This document shows positions 42,018 to 49,864 of a stretch of 64,000 nucleotides of DNA, in pieces (position 1 is the stretch's first letter; every line of letters starts with the position of its first letter). Source of the DNA: Arthrobacter crystallopoietes (lineage in GTDB: Bacteria; Actinomycetota; Actinomycetes; Actinomycetales; Micrococcaceae). The stretch lies in NCBI RefSeq assembly GCF_002849715.1, contig NZ_CP018863.1, positions 1,116,001-1,180,000 on the forward strand, given 5' to 3'. The translations under genes and the position numbers were made by a program. The notes under the pieces are model-generated. The model was not told where the DNA came from, searched no databases, and saw only the letters and a program-made list of their open reading frames with translations.

Positions 42018-42185
42018 TCACATCCATGGCCGGCGGAACGGCCAGTACCCATCCTGCCAGCCAGTCCCAGACCAGCTACAAGAAAGTCTCACAGTCGTAC
42101 GCTGTTCGGGCTTGGAATTTGGGTTGGAATTGGGGTTGGAAGCGGATTCAGCAATGGGGACAGCAACTGGTGCAGGGACTTTCAT
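42018..42185 (-). CDS. Possible 55-residue peptide with Asn-Pro-Asn-Ser repeats
   Basis: A short frame from ATG 42185 to TGA 42018, with CAGGAG about six bases upstream. The peptide has a Pro/Val/Ala-rich start, a repeated SNPNSNPNSKP in the middle (from the 12-bp repeats), then a Trp- and Arg-rich C-terminus. It lies upstream of the IS element and in the same direction as the ABC exporter. Either it is a genuine small peptide or it is chance within repeat DNA. I recognise no family. Confidence 0.3.
   Translation of the reverse strand: MKVPAPVAVPIAESASNPNSNPNSKPEQRTTVRLSCSWSGTGWQDGYWPFRRPWM
42112..42147. repeat. Three tandem 12-bp repeats
   Basis: TTGGAATTTGGG (42112-42123), TTGGAATTGGGG (42124-42135) and TTGGAAGCGGAT (42136-42147) are three adjacent, decaying copies. 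Nearby a second direct repeat, GCCGTTCGTGCG, occurs at 42214-42225 and 42232-42243. The area between the IS element and the winged-helix gene is therefore repeat-rich and may be prone to slippage. Confidence 0.8.
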
Positions 42186-42255
42186 CGGTACTCCTGGATG
42201 AGTGCGGATACTTGCCGTTCGTGCGTCTCTGGCCGTTCGTGCGGTGTTGCGGTGC

Positions 42256-42552
42256 CTAGGGCAGGCCGGTGAGCAACTCGCGCAGCGCCACCCGGTACTG
42301 CGCGTAGGCGGCCTTGCCCTTGGCGGTGATGCCCACGTAGGTGGCGGGGGTGCGGCCCTCGATGGTCTTGGTGACCTCCACGTAGCCGGCGTCCTCGAGC
42401 TTGCGCAGGTGGGTGGAGAGGTTGCCGGCGGTCATGTCCAGCATCTTGCGGAGCTTGGTGAAGGCGATCTTGTCCCGCTCCCCCACCTCGTTCAGGATCG
42501 TGATGGCGCGCAGGCGGGATTCGGCGTGGATCACCGGGTCCAGTTCGGCCAC
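42256..42552 (-). CDS. Small winged-helix transcriptional regulator
   Basis: A 98-residue protein with one winged-helix domain of the PF13601/ArsR-MarR kind: AITILNEV...KIAFTKLRKMLDMTAGNLSTHLRKLEDAGYVEVTKTIEGRTPATYVGIT. It has no ligand domain. The GTG start at 42552 lies three bases after the stop of the upstream membrane-protein gene, so the two are translated together. The likely target is the pair of CAAACT-n-GTTTG palindromes at 43261-43289 in front of this operon. Confidence 0.75.
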   Translation of the reverse strand: MAELDPVIHAESRLRAITILNEVGERDKIAFTKLRKMLDMTAGNLSTHLRKLEDAGYVEVTKTIEGRTPATYVGITAKGKAAYAQYRVALRELLTGLP

Positions 42553-42554
42553 GG

Positions 42555-43229
42555 CTACACCCGCCCGCGGTTGCGCAGCCGCCGGCGCCGCAGGGTTTCC
42601 GCCACGGCTCCCGCGAAGAAGCCGAGCGGACCGAGGATGAAGCAGACGGTCACGAAGTTCGCCGGGCCGGCCAGGAGCGCGACGATGTTCACCACGAGGA
42701 ACCATATGCCCAGCATGGCCTGGCTCTTGTCGTTGAACATCGCGCCCCCGACCATGTACATCAGCCCGACAATCAGCAGCGCGATCCCGTTGATGATCAT
42801 GCCGGTGAGCCAGAAATCGTCAACCGCGGAGCCGACCACTCCGGACAGCGTGCCCATCACCATGAAGCCCAGCGCCCAGGCGCCGCCGTACATGGCGCCG
42901 ACGAAGGACGAATGGCCGCGGATCCCGCGGCGCTGCCGGGTCACGATGAAAACGGTGCTGGCCAGCGCGGCCAGGATGGTGATGCCGAAGACCGTCAGCG
43001 ACGCCCCGGCGCTGAGCGGCAGCCAGCCGAAGCGCGCCGCGTGCATCGCCCCGTAGCCGATGAGCCAAGCGAAGGCCCAGATCAGGTAGACGCCTGCCTC
43101 GTTGCCCTGGAGTTCCTCCCGGGCTTTGGTTTCGGCGTCGTTGACCAGGCGCAGCGCGGCGTGCAGGTCCAGCGGCGCTTCCTCCGGCTCGCCGGGCTGG
43201 GCGCCAGTGCTGTTGGAATGCGGTGCCAT
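42555..43229 (-). CDS. Multi-span membrane protein in a regulator operon
   Basis: A 224-residue protein. A soluble, Pro/Glu-rich first 45 residues precede about five spans: YLIWAFAWLIGYGAMHAARFG, LTVFGITILAALASTVFIV, FVGAMYGGAWALGFMVMGT, LTGMIINGIALLIVGLMYMV and the C-terminal pair. I do not recognise a family. Start at ATG 43229 (GAAAGG box) is preferred to an upstream frame that reads through the operator. It is the first gene of the operon with the winged-helix regulator, and a role in sensing or protection is inferred. Confidence 0.7.
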   Translation of the reverse strand: MAPHSNSTGAQPGEPEEAPLDLHAALRLVNDAETKAREELQGNEAGVYLIWAFAWLIGYGAMHAARFGWLPLSAGASLTVFGITILAALASTVFIVTRQRRGIRGHSSFVGAMYGGAWALGFMVMGTLSGVVGSAVDDFWLTGMIINGIALLIVGLMYMVGGAMFNDKSQAMLGIWFLVVNIVALLAGPANFVTVCFILGPLGFFAGAVAETLRRRRLRNRGRV

Positions 43230-43260
43230 GCTCGCTTGCCTTTCGTCGTGGTGGATCACA

Positions 43261-43289
43261 CAAACTAGTTTGCACCACAAACTGGTTTG
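43261..43289. promoter_or_regulatory. Double palindromic operator of the winged-helix operon
   Basis: CAAACTAGTTTG (43261-43272) is a perfect 12-base palindrome and CAAACTGGTTTG (43278-43289) a near-perfect copy, centred 17 bases apart. On the minus strand a -35-like TTGACG lies just beyond the second copy (43290-43295), so binding would cover the spacer and -10. It lies 32 bases before the ATG at 43229. Confidence 0.75.
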
Positions 43290-43328
43290 CGTCAAGGGTG
43301 TGACGAGGTGCCAGAGGACGGCGTGGTC

Positions 43329-44129
43329 CTACTTCCCGGGGATGGTTCCAATAACGACGGCGGCGTCCAGCTCGGTAGAAAAGTGGGCTTGGGCGGCAAA
43401 ACCGTGGCGCTCGAAAATCGCCGCGGTCCCGTTCAGTTGGCTCGGGCCGGTTTCCACCAGCAGGTGGCCCCCGGGCGCCAGCCACTCGTGCGCTGCCGCG
43501 ATGACCCGCCGCTGGATGTCCAGTCCGTCCGCACCGCCGTCGAGCGCGACCTGCGGTTCATGCAGCCGGGCTTCCGGCGGCATCATGCCGATCGCACCGG
43601 TGGGAACGTAAGGTGCGTTGGCAACGAGGACATCCACGCGGCAGCGCAGCTCAACGGGTAGCTCAGCGTAGAGATCCCCGTCGAACACCTTGCCGGCCGT
43701 GCCAATATTGCGGCGAGCGCAGCGCACCGCCGCCCGATCGATGTCCGCCGCGTACAGTTCCAGTCGGCTGACGGCGTCCGCCAGCGCGGCCGCGACGGCG
43801 CCCGAGCCGCAGCAAAGGTCGACCGCTACAGGCGGGCCGACCACGCGATGAGCCAGGTCGATGGCCTTGGAAGCCAGGAACTCCGTCCGGCGGCGCGGCA
43901 CAAACACGCCGGGCTCCACGGCGATCCGCAGCCCGCAGAACTCCGCCCAGCCGAGGATCTGCTCCAGCGGCAGCCCGGCGACCCGCCGGCCCAGCATGTC
44001 CTCAAGCGCCGCCGGCGTCAGCGCAGCAGCGACCAGCAGCTGTGCCTCGTCCTCGGCAAAGACACAGCCCGCAGCGCGCAGCCTGTCAGTGACCAAGACC
44101 TGCGCGTGCGATGACAACTGAACGGGCAT
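43329..44129 (-). CDS. PrmC/HemK-related N5-glutamine methyltransferase (actinobacterial paralogue)
   Basis: A 266-residue SAM-dependent methyltransferase. SAM-binding motif I is VDLCCGSGAVAAALADA (about 92-108) and the catalytic NxPY-type motif is NAPYVPTGAIGMMPPEARLHEP near 168-190. NAPY in place of NPPY, and the MPPEARLHEPxxALDGGADGLD run, mark the actinobacterial 'putative protein N5-glutamine methyltransferase' rather than true PrmC, whose substrate is release factor. The protein substrate here is unknown. Convergent direction with the VOC gene's promoter region; the two are divergent. Confidence 0.82.
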   Translation of the reverse strand: MPVQLSSHAQVLVTDRLRAAGCVFAEDEAQLLVAAALTPAALEDMLGRRVAGLPLEQILGWAEFCGLRIAVEPGVFVPRRRTEFLASKAIDLAHRVVGPPVAVDLCCGSGAVAAALADAVSRLELYAADIDRAAVRCARRNIGTAGKVFDGDLYAELPVELRCRVDVLVANAPYVPTGAIGMMPPEARLHEPQVALDGGADGLDIQRRVIAAAHEWLAPGGHLLVETGPSQLNGTAAIFERHGFAAQAHFSTELDAAVVIGTIPGK

Positions 44130-44231
44130 GGAACCAACTTTCCGTCACCCCGCAGTCTTCCCTACCCGCTGCCTCTGGTAAATAATCAACCTTGGACAGC
44201 ACACGAGCATGACCAACAAAGGAGTTCGATC

Positions 44232-44651
44232 ATGGCAACGCGCCTCAACCCGTACCTCAGCTTCCGCGACAACGCCCGGCAGGCCATGGACTTTTACCAT
44301 GCAGCCTTCGGCGGCGAATTGACCCGGAGCACCTTCGCCGAACTGCATGCCAGTGACGATCCGGCCGAAGGGGAGAAGATCATGCACTCCATGCTGGAAA
44401 CCCCGAACGGCCTCACCCTGATGTGCGCAGACACGCCGAACGGCATGGCCTACAACCCCGGAGACAACATCTCGGTCTCCCTCAGCGGCGACGACGAAGC
44501 CGAACTGCGCGGCTACTGGGACAAACTGACCGAGGGCGCCAACATCGCCGAGCCGCTGGAGAAGGCTCCCTGGGGCGATACCTTCGGCATGTTCACCGAC
44601 AAGTTCGGCATCAACTGGCTGGTCAACATCGCCGGCCAGCCCCAGCAGTAG
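44232..44651 (+). CDS. VOC-superfamily protein, PhnB/DUF-type
   Basis: A 139-residue protein with the layout of PhnB-like VOC proteins: LNPYLSFRDNARQAMDFYHAAFGGEL at the start, HSMLETPNGLTLMCADTP in the middle, and PWGDTFGMFTDKFGINWLVNIAG at the end. These often lack a full metal-ligand set; the function is unknown. ATG 44232 has AAAGGAG upstream. Ends 54 bases before the second three-arm repeat. Confidence 0.82.
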   Translation: MATRLNPYLSFRDNARQAMDFYHAAFGGELTRSTFAELHASDDPAEGEKIMHSMLETPNGLTLMCADTPNGMAYNPGDNISVSLSGDDEAELRGYWDKLTEGANIAEPLEKAPWGDTFGMFTDKFGINWLVNIAGQPQQ

Positions 44652-44705
44652 GTCCGCTGCGCGGCAAGCCCCCCGTTCGCTCCGGCCGCATAGGGTGTTT
44701 CGACC

Positions 44706-44774
44706 GCGAGAACGTCCCTTACCGTTTGCATTCGGCGTGTAAGGGACGTTCTCGTGCTTTAGGGACGTTCTCGC
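44706..44774. repeat. 69-bp three-arm palindromic element, copy 2
   Basis: GCGAGAACGTCCCTTAC (44706-44722) pairs with GTAAGGGACGTTCTCG (44739-44754) around a 16-base loop; a third arm AGGGACGTTCTCGC is at 44761-44774. Total length, loop size and linker are the same as copy 1 at 26671-26739, while loop bases differ. All three arms carry AA/TT where copy 1 has AT/AT, so pairing is kept. It lies between convergent genes and can act as a terminator. Confidence 0.9.
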
Positions 44775-44781
44775 TGAGGGG

Positions 44782-45666
44782 CTAGATGCAGGAGTAGTCG
44801 TAGTCGAAGCCGCGCGAGACGAACTGCGTCACGGACACATGGCCGCCGGGAGTGAGCGGCGGGGAGGCGCAGTTGTTCTTAGCCCCGTTGACTGTCCTGG
44901 CGCCGGCCAGCCAACTCGGGAGTGCCGCCAGGCTGCTGTCCGGGCTGACCTGGCCGACGATCTGGCCCCACTGGAAGTTGGTCGAGTAAATGCCGACCTC
45001 GGCGCCGATGCCCTCGAAGTAGTCGGTCATGCCCTCCAGATCGGCGGCGTTAGCGACCCTGTCAGTCGACCAGCTGTTCTCGGTTTCGACGTCGAGCCAC
45101 CACAGATAATCCCCCGGGTTGCTGATACCGCGGATATTGGCGTCGTCGTAGGCCTTGGCCCAGCCGTACATGTAGGCGCAGGCCGCATTTTCGGCCCCGC
45201 TGCACTCACCGTAAGGATTATCGACGACGACGGAATCGGGATCATCGACGTCCTCCGGGTAGACATTGCTCTTCGGCCACCAGGAACCGGCGTGCCCGGC
45301 GTTGGCCGTGTTGACATAGAGCGCCACATCAGGCTGGCCGGTGGCGTCCGTCAGCGTCTCCTCCTCCGCCCAGGCCAATTGCTCGGACAGGCACGGGTTC
45401 GTATTGTTGGCCAAGCCGCCGGTGACCCCGATGATGGCGAACGCCGGATTATCCGGCAGCGCCTTGCCGCATTGCGGCCAGGACACATCATCGCCGAGCA
45501 GGTCGGTGCTGCCACCGCTGTCGCCCTTGCCGCCGCCCCTGTTTGGGGCGGCATCTGCAGCCGGGGCGGCGCCAAGGCCTACAGCTGACACAAGCAGGCA
45601 AAGCATCAGCGCCGGCAGCCATCGTTTATACCGCCGGACACCGGTCTTCGAATCTTCATTGATCAT
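44782..45666 (-). CDS. Secreted glycosidase-like protein (GH25/DUF1906-type barrel)
   Basis: A 294-residue exported protein. The signal has a basic stretch (VRRYKRW), a hydrophobic core LPALMLCLLVSAVGLGAA and a likely cut near ADA-AP at residue 40. A Gly-rich linker follows, then a barrel domain beginning DVSWPQCGKALP, with NPGDYLWWLDVETENSW carrying the acidic pair typical of lysozyme-like/DUF1906 proteins, and GIYSTNFQW near the end. It probably acts on cell-wall or surface glycans, but the activity is unproved. ATG 45666 follows GGGAAAGG. Confidence 0.7.
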   Translation of the reverse strand: MINEDSKTGVRRYKRWLPALMLCLLVSAVGLGAAPAADAAPNRGGGKGDSGGSTDLLGDDVSWPQCGKALPDNPAFAIIGVTGGLANNTNPCLSEQLAWAEEETLTDATGQPDVALYVNTANAGHAGSWWPKSNVYPEDVDDPDSVVVDNPYGECSGAENAACAYMYGWAKAYDDANIRGISNPGDYLWWLDVETENSWSTDRVANAADLEGMTDYFEGIGAEVGIYSTNFQWGQIVGQVSPDSSLAALPSWLAGARTVNGAKNNCASPPLTPGGHVSVTQFVSRGFDYDYSCI

Positions 45667-45749
45667 GACGAGCCTTTCCCTGCGTAAGCGGAGGAGAATC
45701 CGCTGGCGAAAAGCTTCCCCCAGCCGGAGGGAGCCGTCAAGATATTTCC

Positions 45750-46328
45750 TCAGAGCTCGCGGACCACCCGCGCGGGGTTGCCCACGGCGACGACGTTTGG
45801 CGGCAGGCCCTTCGTAACCACCGCGCCGGCGCCGATCACGGTGTTTTCGCCGACCGTAACGCCCGGGAGGATGATCGCTCCGCCGCCAATCCACACGTTG
45901 TCACCGATGGTGATCGGCTGCGCTGCCTCCAGTTTGTCGCGGCGCGGCTTCGGCTCCACCGGGTGGGTTGGCGTCAGCAGCTGGACGTTGGGACCGATCT
46001 GTACGTCGTCGCCGATCGTAATCGCAGCGACGTCCAGGGCCGTGAGGTTGTAGTTGATGAAGGTCCGCGCACCGATGCTGATGTAGCGGCCGTAGTCCAC
46101 GAACAAGGGCGGCCGGACCTCGGAGCCCTCACCGATCGCGCCCAGCAGGTCTTTCAGGATCTCTCCTGCCGCGGCGCGGTCGCTGGGCCAGACCCTGTTG
46201 TAACGGTCCGAGAGTTCGATCGCCCGGGTGCCGTCCGCGGCGAGCTCCGGGTCGTCGGCAATATAGAGATCGCCCGCGACCATCCGCTCCCGCATCGATC
46301 GCTCGTCACCGGCAAAGTAGTCTTCCAT
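45750..46328 (-). CDS. maa: Sugar O-acetyltransferase (maltose/galactoside type, LbH fold)
   Basis: A 192-residue left-handed beta-helix acyltransferase that moves acetyl from acetyl-CoA to a sugar hydroxyl. The hexapeptide repeats run from about 75 to 185 (ISIGARTFINYNLTALDVAAITIGDDVQIGPNVQLLTPTHPV; VWIGGGAIILPGVTVGENTVIGAGAVVTKGLPPNVVAVGNPARVV). His in TPTHPV is the catalytic base. Length fits maltose O-acetyltransferase/LacA. The acceptor sugar is unknown. Confidence 0.85.
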   Translation of the reverse strand: MEDYFAGDERSMRERMVAGDLYIADDPELAADGTRAIELSDRYNRVWPSDRAAAGEILKDLLGAIGEGSEVRPPLFVDYGRYISIGARTFINYNLTALDVAAITIGDDVQIGPNVQLLTPTHPVEPKPRRDKLEAAQPITIGDNVWIGGGAIILPGVTVGENTVIGAGAVVTKGLPPNVVAVGNPARVVREL

Positions 46329-46447
46329 GAACAGCCCCTTTCGTTAGCGCTATGGCTCCACCGTAATCGCGGTGGCCGTACACCGGCACGGACAGCTGGA
46401 AGCCGAGATGGCGCTGACATCCCGGTGCATCCGTGTCAGGATCAGTT

Positions 46448-47383
46448 ATGCCCGATCGCCTGATGCTCCTTGACACTGCGTCGCTGTACTTCCGTGCCTT
46501 CTACGGCATGCCCGATACGATCCAGCGGGCTGACGGCACTCCGGTCAACGCCGTCCGCGGCCTGCTGGACATGATCGCGCGGCTGACCACCGACTACAAC
46601 GCCACGCATTTGATCGCATGCTGGGACGATGACTGGCGCCCGCAGTGGCGGGTCGACCTCCTTCCCTCCTACAAGGGACACCGGGTCGCAGAGGTGGTAG
46701 CGGGTGCTCCGGACGTGGAGATCGTCCCGGCCGGGCTCGAAGCGCAGATTCCGATGATCCGCCAAGTGTTGGAACTCGCCGGAATCGCCGTCGTCGGGGC
46801 CCCTGAACATGAGGCCGACGACGTCATCGGCACCTACGCGAGCCACGCCGACCTTCCGGTCGATGTGGTCACCGGTGACCGCGATCTCTTTCAGGTTGTC
46901 GACGACGCCCGGCAGGTGCGCGTGATCTACACGGCGCGCGGCATGAAGAACCTCGAAGTCCTGACCGATGCGGTGGTTGTCGGCAAATACCGCGTGCTGC
47001 CCGAGCAGTACGCCGACTACGCGCTCCTCCGCGGCGATGCCTCGGACGGGCTCCCTGGGGTCGCCGGCATCGGTGAGAAGACGGCCGCGTCGCTGCTCGG
47101 AGAGTACGGCTCCCTCGACGGGCTGCTCGCGGCTGCGGACACGGGAAGCGGAGTGTCCGCATCCGTACGGTCGAAGCTCAACAAGGCCTCCGACTATCTG
47201 AAGGTCGCACCCGCCGTTGTGAAAGTCGTGCGCGGCCTCAAGCTGCCGAGCCTTGAGGAAGCCGGCGCTCAGCTCCATCCCGTCGACGGCGATCCACGCG
47301 CCGAACTTGAGCAGCTGGCCACCGACTGGAACCTCGGCGGATCCATGAAGCGGTTCCTGGCAGCCCTCGACCACCATCTGTGA
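46448..47383 (+). CDS. Stand-alone 5'-3' exonuclease (FEN-like)
   Basis: A 311-residue nuclease related to the N-terminal domain of DNA polymerase I. Metal-binding acids occur in RLMLLDTASLYFRAFYG, in HLIACWDDDWRPQWR, in GAPEHEADDVIGTYA and in VVTGDRDLFQ; the helix-hairpin-helix GLPGVAGIGEKTAASLLGEYGSLDGLL near 205-230 binds duplex DNA. Start at ATG 46448 with AGGAT upstream. Separate paralogues of this sort occur in many Actinobacteria and may process flaps or RNA primers. Confidence 0.9.
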   Translation: MPDRLMLLDTASLYFRAFYGMPDTIQRADGTPVNAVRGLLDMIARLTTDYNATHLIACWDDDWRPQWRVDLLPSYKGHRVAEVVAGAPDVEIVPAGLEAQIPMIRQVLELAGIAVVGAPEHEADDVIGTYASHADLPVDVVTGDRDLFQVVDDARQVRVIYTARGMKNLEVLTDAVVVGKYRVLPEQYADYALLRGDASDGLPGVAGIGEKTAASLLGEYGSLDGLLAAADTGSGVSASVRSKLNKASDYLKVAPAVVKVVRGLKLPSLEEAGAQLHPVDGDPRAELEQLATDWNLGGSMKRFLAALDHHL

Positions 47384-47534
47384 GGAGCGGTTCCGCCGTC
47401 TGCCCTGCACTCAAACAGGAAGGTTCTTGTGTATCAGTAGTGCCAGCCAGGGCCGGTCCCGCCCACAGGCCGGCCTGCCGCACTGGTGGAACCGGCGACG
47501 ACGACGTTCAGTGGGAGCGCTGCTGAACGGGCGT

Positions 47535-48938
47535 TCATGCGGCTGCCCCAACGTCTTCGCCGAGGTCCGAGGTTCCGGTGATTCCGGAAGTCGATTCAAT
47601 AACCGGCCGGATCTTCTTTTCCAGCGCTTCGTAGAACATCGAGTAGGGAAACTCGTCGTCCAGGACCAAGTCGGTGAGTCCGCGTGGGGGCCCGGCGAGC
47701 GGGAGTGCATCCGGTCCCTTCGCCCATGTGGAGGCGGGGTGAGGAGTGACCGTTGCGGAAATGAGTTCATAGGCGGCGAGCCAGTGGGCGGTCTTGGGAC
47801 GATCTATGGAGCGCCAGTACAACTCTTCGATTTCCTGCCCCAGTGCGACCACGACGTCAGCGGCGTTGTCCCAGTCGATGGCCAGCTTTGAATCGGTCCA
47901 ATGGAGCACGCGGTGCTGGTGCATCCACGCAAACAACAGCTGGCCTCCGAGGCCGTCGTAGTTCCGTACACGGGGCCCGGTCATGGCGAAGCGGAAGATC
48001 CTGTCGAAGATGACGGCGTACTGGACGAGTTTGGCGTACTTGCGCGCTTCCGGGGACGCCTCCTTGTCCTTTTCGATTTTGACCGACTCTCGGAAGGCGG
48101 TGAGATCGCAGCGCAGTTCTTCCAGCGTGTACAGGAAGAAGGGCATCCGCTGCTTGATCATGAAGGGATCAAAGGGAAGATCTCCGCGCATGTGGGTCCT
48201 GTCATGAATCAGATCCCACATGACAAACGTCGACTGCGTAAGCTGCTGATCATCCAGAAGAGCGGCAGCATCTTCGGGAAGGTCCAGCCGGGTGGTCGCG
48301 GCGGCGGCTCGCAGAACGCGCCTGAAGCGTGCGGCTTCCCTGTCAGCGAAAATTGCGCCCCAACTGAACTGGGGGGTCTCCCGTACCGCAACCGATTCCG
48401 GGAACAGCACCGCAGAATTCGTATCGTAGCCCGGTGTGAAGTCGATGAACCGGATGGGAAGGAAGAGCGGGTTTGAGTAGTCCCCGGCTTCAAGTTCGGC
48501 AATGAAGTCGGGCCAGATGACCTCGATCAGCACAGCTTCCACGAACCTGTTGGTGCTGCCGTTCTGGGTATACATCGGAAAGACAACGAGGTGCCGGAGA
48601 CCGTCGGCACGGTGAAGTTGCGGTTGGAAGGCCTGCAGAGCCTCCAGAAAGTCAGGGACTGCAAATTCTGATGCTTCCCACGCTGTGAAGGCTTTCTGAA
48701 GACAGTCAAGATACTCCGCGTCGTGGGGGAAAAAGGGCGCGAGGCTGGCGACGGATTCGCGGATTATGGCCGCCAGCTTGGAGGCAGTGGCAAGATCACC
48801 GGGTTCCGGCACGGAACCGTCTTGAGCTTGGATGAGCTGAAGCTCCGTGGCGGCGTTCTTCAAGGCCGTCCAAGCCGGGTGGGACTGCAGCTGATTGTCC
48901 GAGAGCGTCTCTCTGGTGCGCTGGGTAGCCGTGGGCAT
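47535..48938 (-). CDS. Large uncharacterised protein, probably DUF6421 family
   Basis: A 467-residue soluble protein with no signal or membrane span. Segments that look functional are VMWDLIHDRTHMRGDLPFDPFMIKQRMPFF (about 238-268), where H-D-R-T-H could bind metal, and DNAADVVVALGQEIEELYWRSIDRPK near 380. The family is, as far as I can tell, DUF6421, restricted to Actinobacteria and without known function. ATG 48938 has AAGGA nine bases upstream. A 920-base stretch without a solid gene lies upstream. Confidence 0.6.
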   Translation of the reverse strand: MPTATQRTRETLSDNQLQSHPAWTALKNAATELQLIQAQDGSVPEPGDLATASKLAAIIRESVASLAPFFPHDAEYLDCLQKAFTAWEASEFAVPDFLEALQAFQPQLHRADGLRHLVVFPMYTQNGSTNRFVEAVLIEVIWPDFIAELEAGDYSNPLFLPIRFIDFTPGYDTNSAVLFPESVAVRETPQFSWGAIFADREAARFRRVLRAAAATTRLDLPEDAAALLDDQQLTQSTFVMWDLIHDRTHMRGDLPFDPFMIKQRMPFFLYTLEELRCDLTAFRESVKIEKDKEASPEARKYAKLVQYAVIFDRIFRFAMTGPRVRNYDGLGGQLLFAWMHQHRVLHWTDSKLAIDWDNAADVVVALGQEIEELYWRSIDRPKTAHWLAAYELISATVTPHPASTWAKGPDALPLAGPPRGLTDLVLDDEFPYSMFYEALEKKIRPVIESTSGITGTSDLGEDVGAAA

Positions 48939-49663
48939 AGGTAGTCAGTCCTTTCGAACAGAAGCAGGTGAAGTACAACGACATGGAGCCTAGACCAGAC
49001 ATAGAGAGACTTATGTGAAAACTGCGTGAGCATAAGCGATTTGATTTCTCGAGCTGTGGTTGAGGCTTGGAACACACAGGGGTTCGTGTTCTCGGGTCAC
49101 TTTGCCCCAGTCGACGCCCTTCAGATTCGCATCGTGGGCCTCCTCGGTTGTTAACCGCTCACTACCAGTCCCGTCACGCCCCCACCGCCGGTGTGGTGGT
49201 CAGGACGCCGGTCGGTACGGCTCGGTCGCTCGTTGGCATAGAGAGGCCCTAGGCGTGCGCCTGCTGCACAGCCGAGGAGCGCCTCGCCTCGACCGCATAC
49301 ACCGGCCGGTGTGCTGCAGGGAACCGGTCGCGGCTTACCTAACCAGAGGGTCGGCTTCTCGATCTTGCACAACCCGGCAACACTCCAGGCAGGTGCTGCG
49401 CCTGCCGCAGGCGGAACTCGCTTGGCGCAGCACGCGTTCTAGCAGATCAACAAGACCCGCTTACCTGTATGCCGATGTAAATTAGTAAGTCTTATGCTGC
49501 TGGCGCATATTCGAAGCGCAACGGTAAGATTTCGCGGGCACTGCCGTGCAACATTCGCCTGGCAAAAGAACTCTTTCCTTCTGCGTGTTAGCTTGATCAC
49601 TGCTCTTCCAAGCCAAGTTCGCCGGAAGATTCAATCCACCGCAGCTACTTTCCCGGAGGCAAC
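48939..49663. other. Gene-poor 725-bp stretch
   Basis: The first part (48939-49080) is the leader and promoter of the minus-strand gene ending at 47535, with an imperfect dyad ACTTATG/CATAAG at 49009-49036. From 49080 to 49480 only overlapping, low-quality open frames on both strands exist and none has a good ribosome site. 49480-49640 is less GC-rich and leads to the permease fragment. The stretch could be decayed DNA, a small RNA locus, or a remnant of a lost gene. Confidence 0.55.
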
Positions 49664-49864
49664 ATGGGACTCAGCTCCCCCACGCATACAGAAGATCGGA
49701 CGGTCGCGCCCGGCCGCCCCGCCGGTCTGCCCAAATCGACGGAAACGCAGCAATCAATGATGATCGCTGCGGGTGGCGTTATCGACTCAGGATTGTTCCG
49801 CAGCTCGGGATACATGGTGGCGGACAGCCGGATCGCATTGATGCCCCTTGGTGGTATCGCATGA
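49664..49864 (+). CDS. Permease-like leader ORF or permease N-terminal fragment
   Basis: A 66-residue frame starting ATG 49664 after CCGGAGG. Its middle (MMIAAGGVIDSGLFRSSGYMVADS) matches the first transmembrane segment of amino-acid permeases, whose consensus is MIA-x-GG-x-I-G-x-GLF-x-SG. Its stop TGA overlaps the ATG of the intact permease by four bases (ATGA at 49861). So it is either a truncated duplicate, or a coupled leader that governs permease translation. Confidence 0.55.
   Translation: MGLSSPTHTEDRTVAPGRPAGLPKSTETQQSMMIAAGGVIDSGLFRSSGYMVADSRIALMPLGGIA

Noticed and set aside
42112..42147. Possible CRISPR-like array.
   Set aside because: Copies are adjacent with no spacers, only 12 bases long and decaying; this is a simple tandem repeat.
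49060..49485. Possible protein gene on either strand.
   Set aside because: Frames overlap, have no ribosome site and show Arg/Ser/Pro-rich composition typical of out-of-frame GC-rich DNA.
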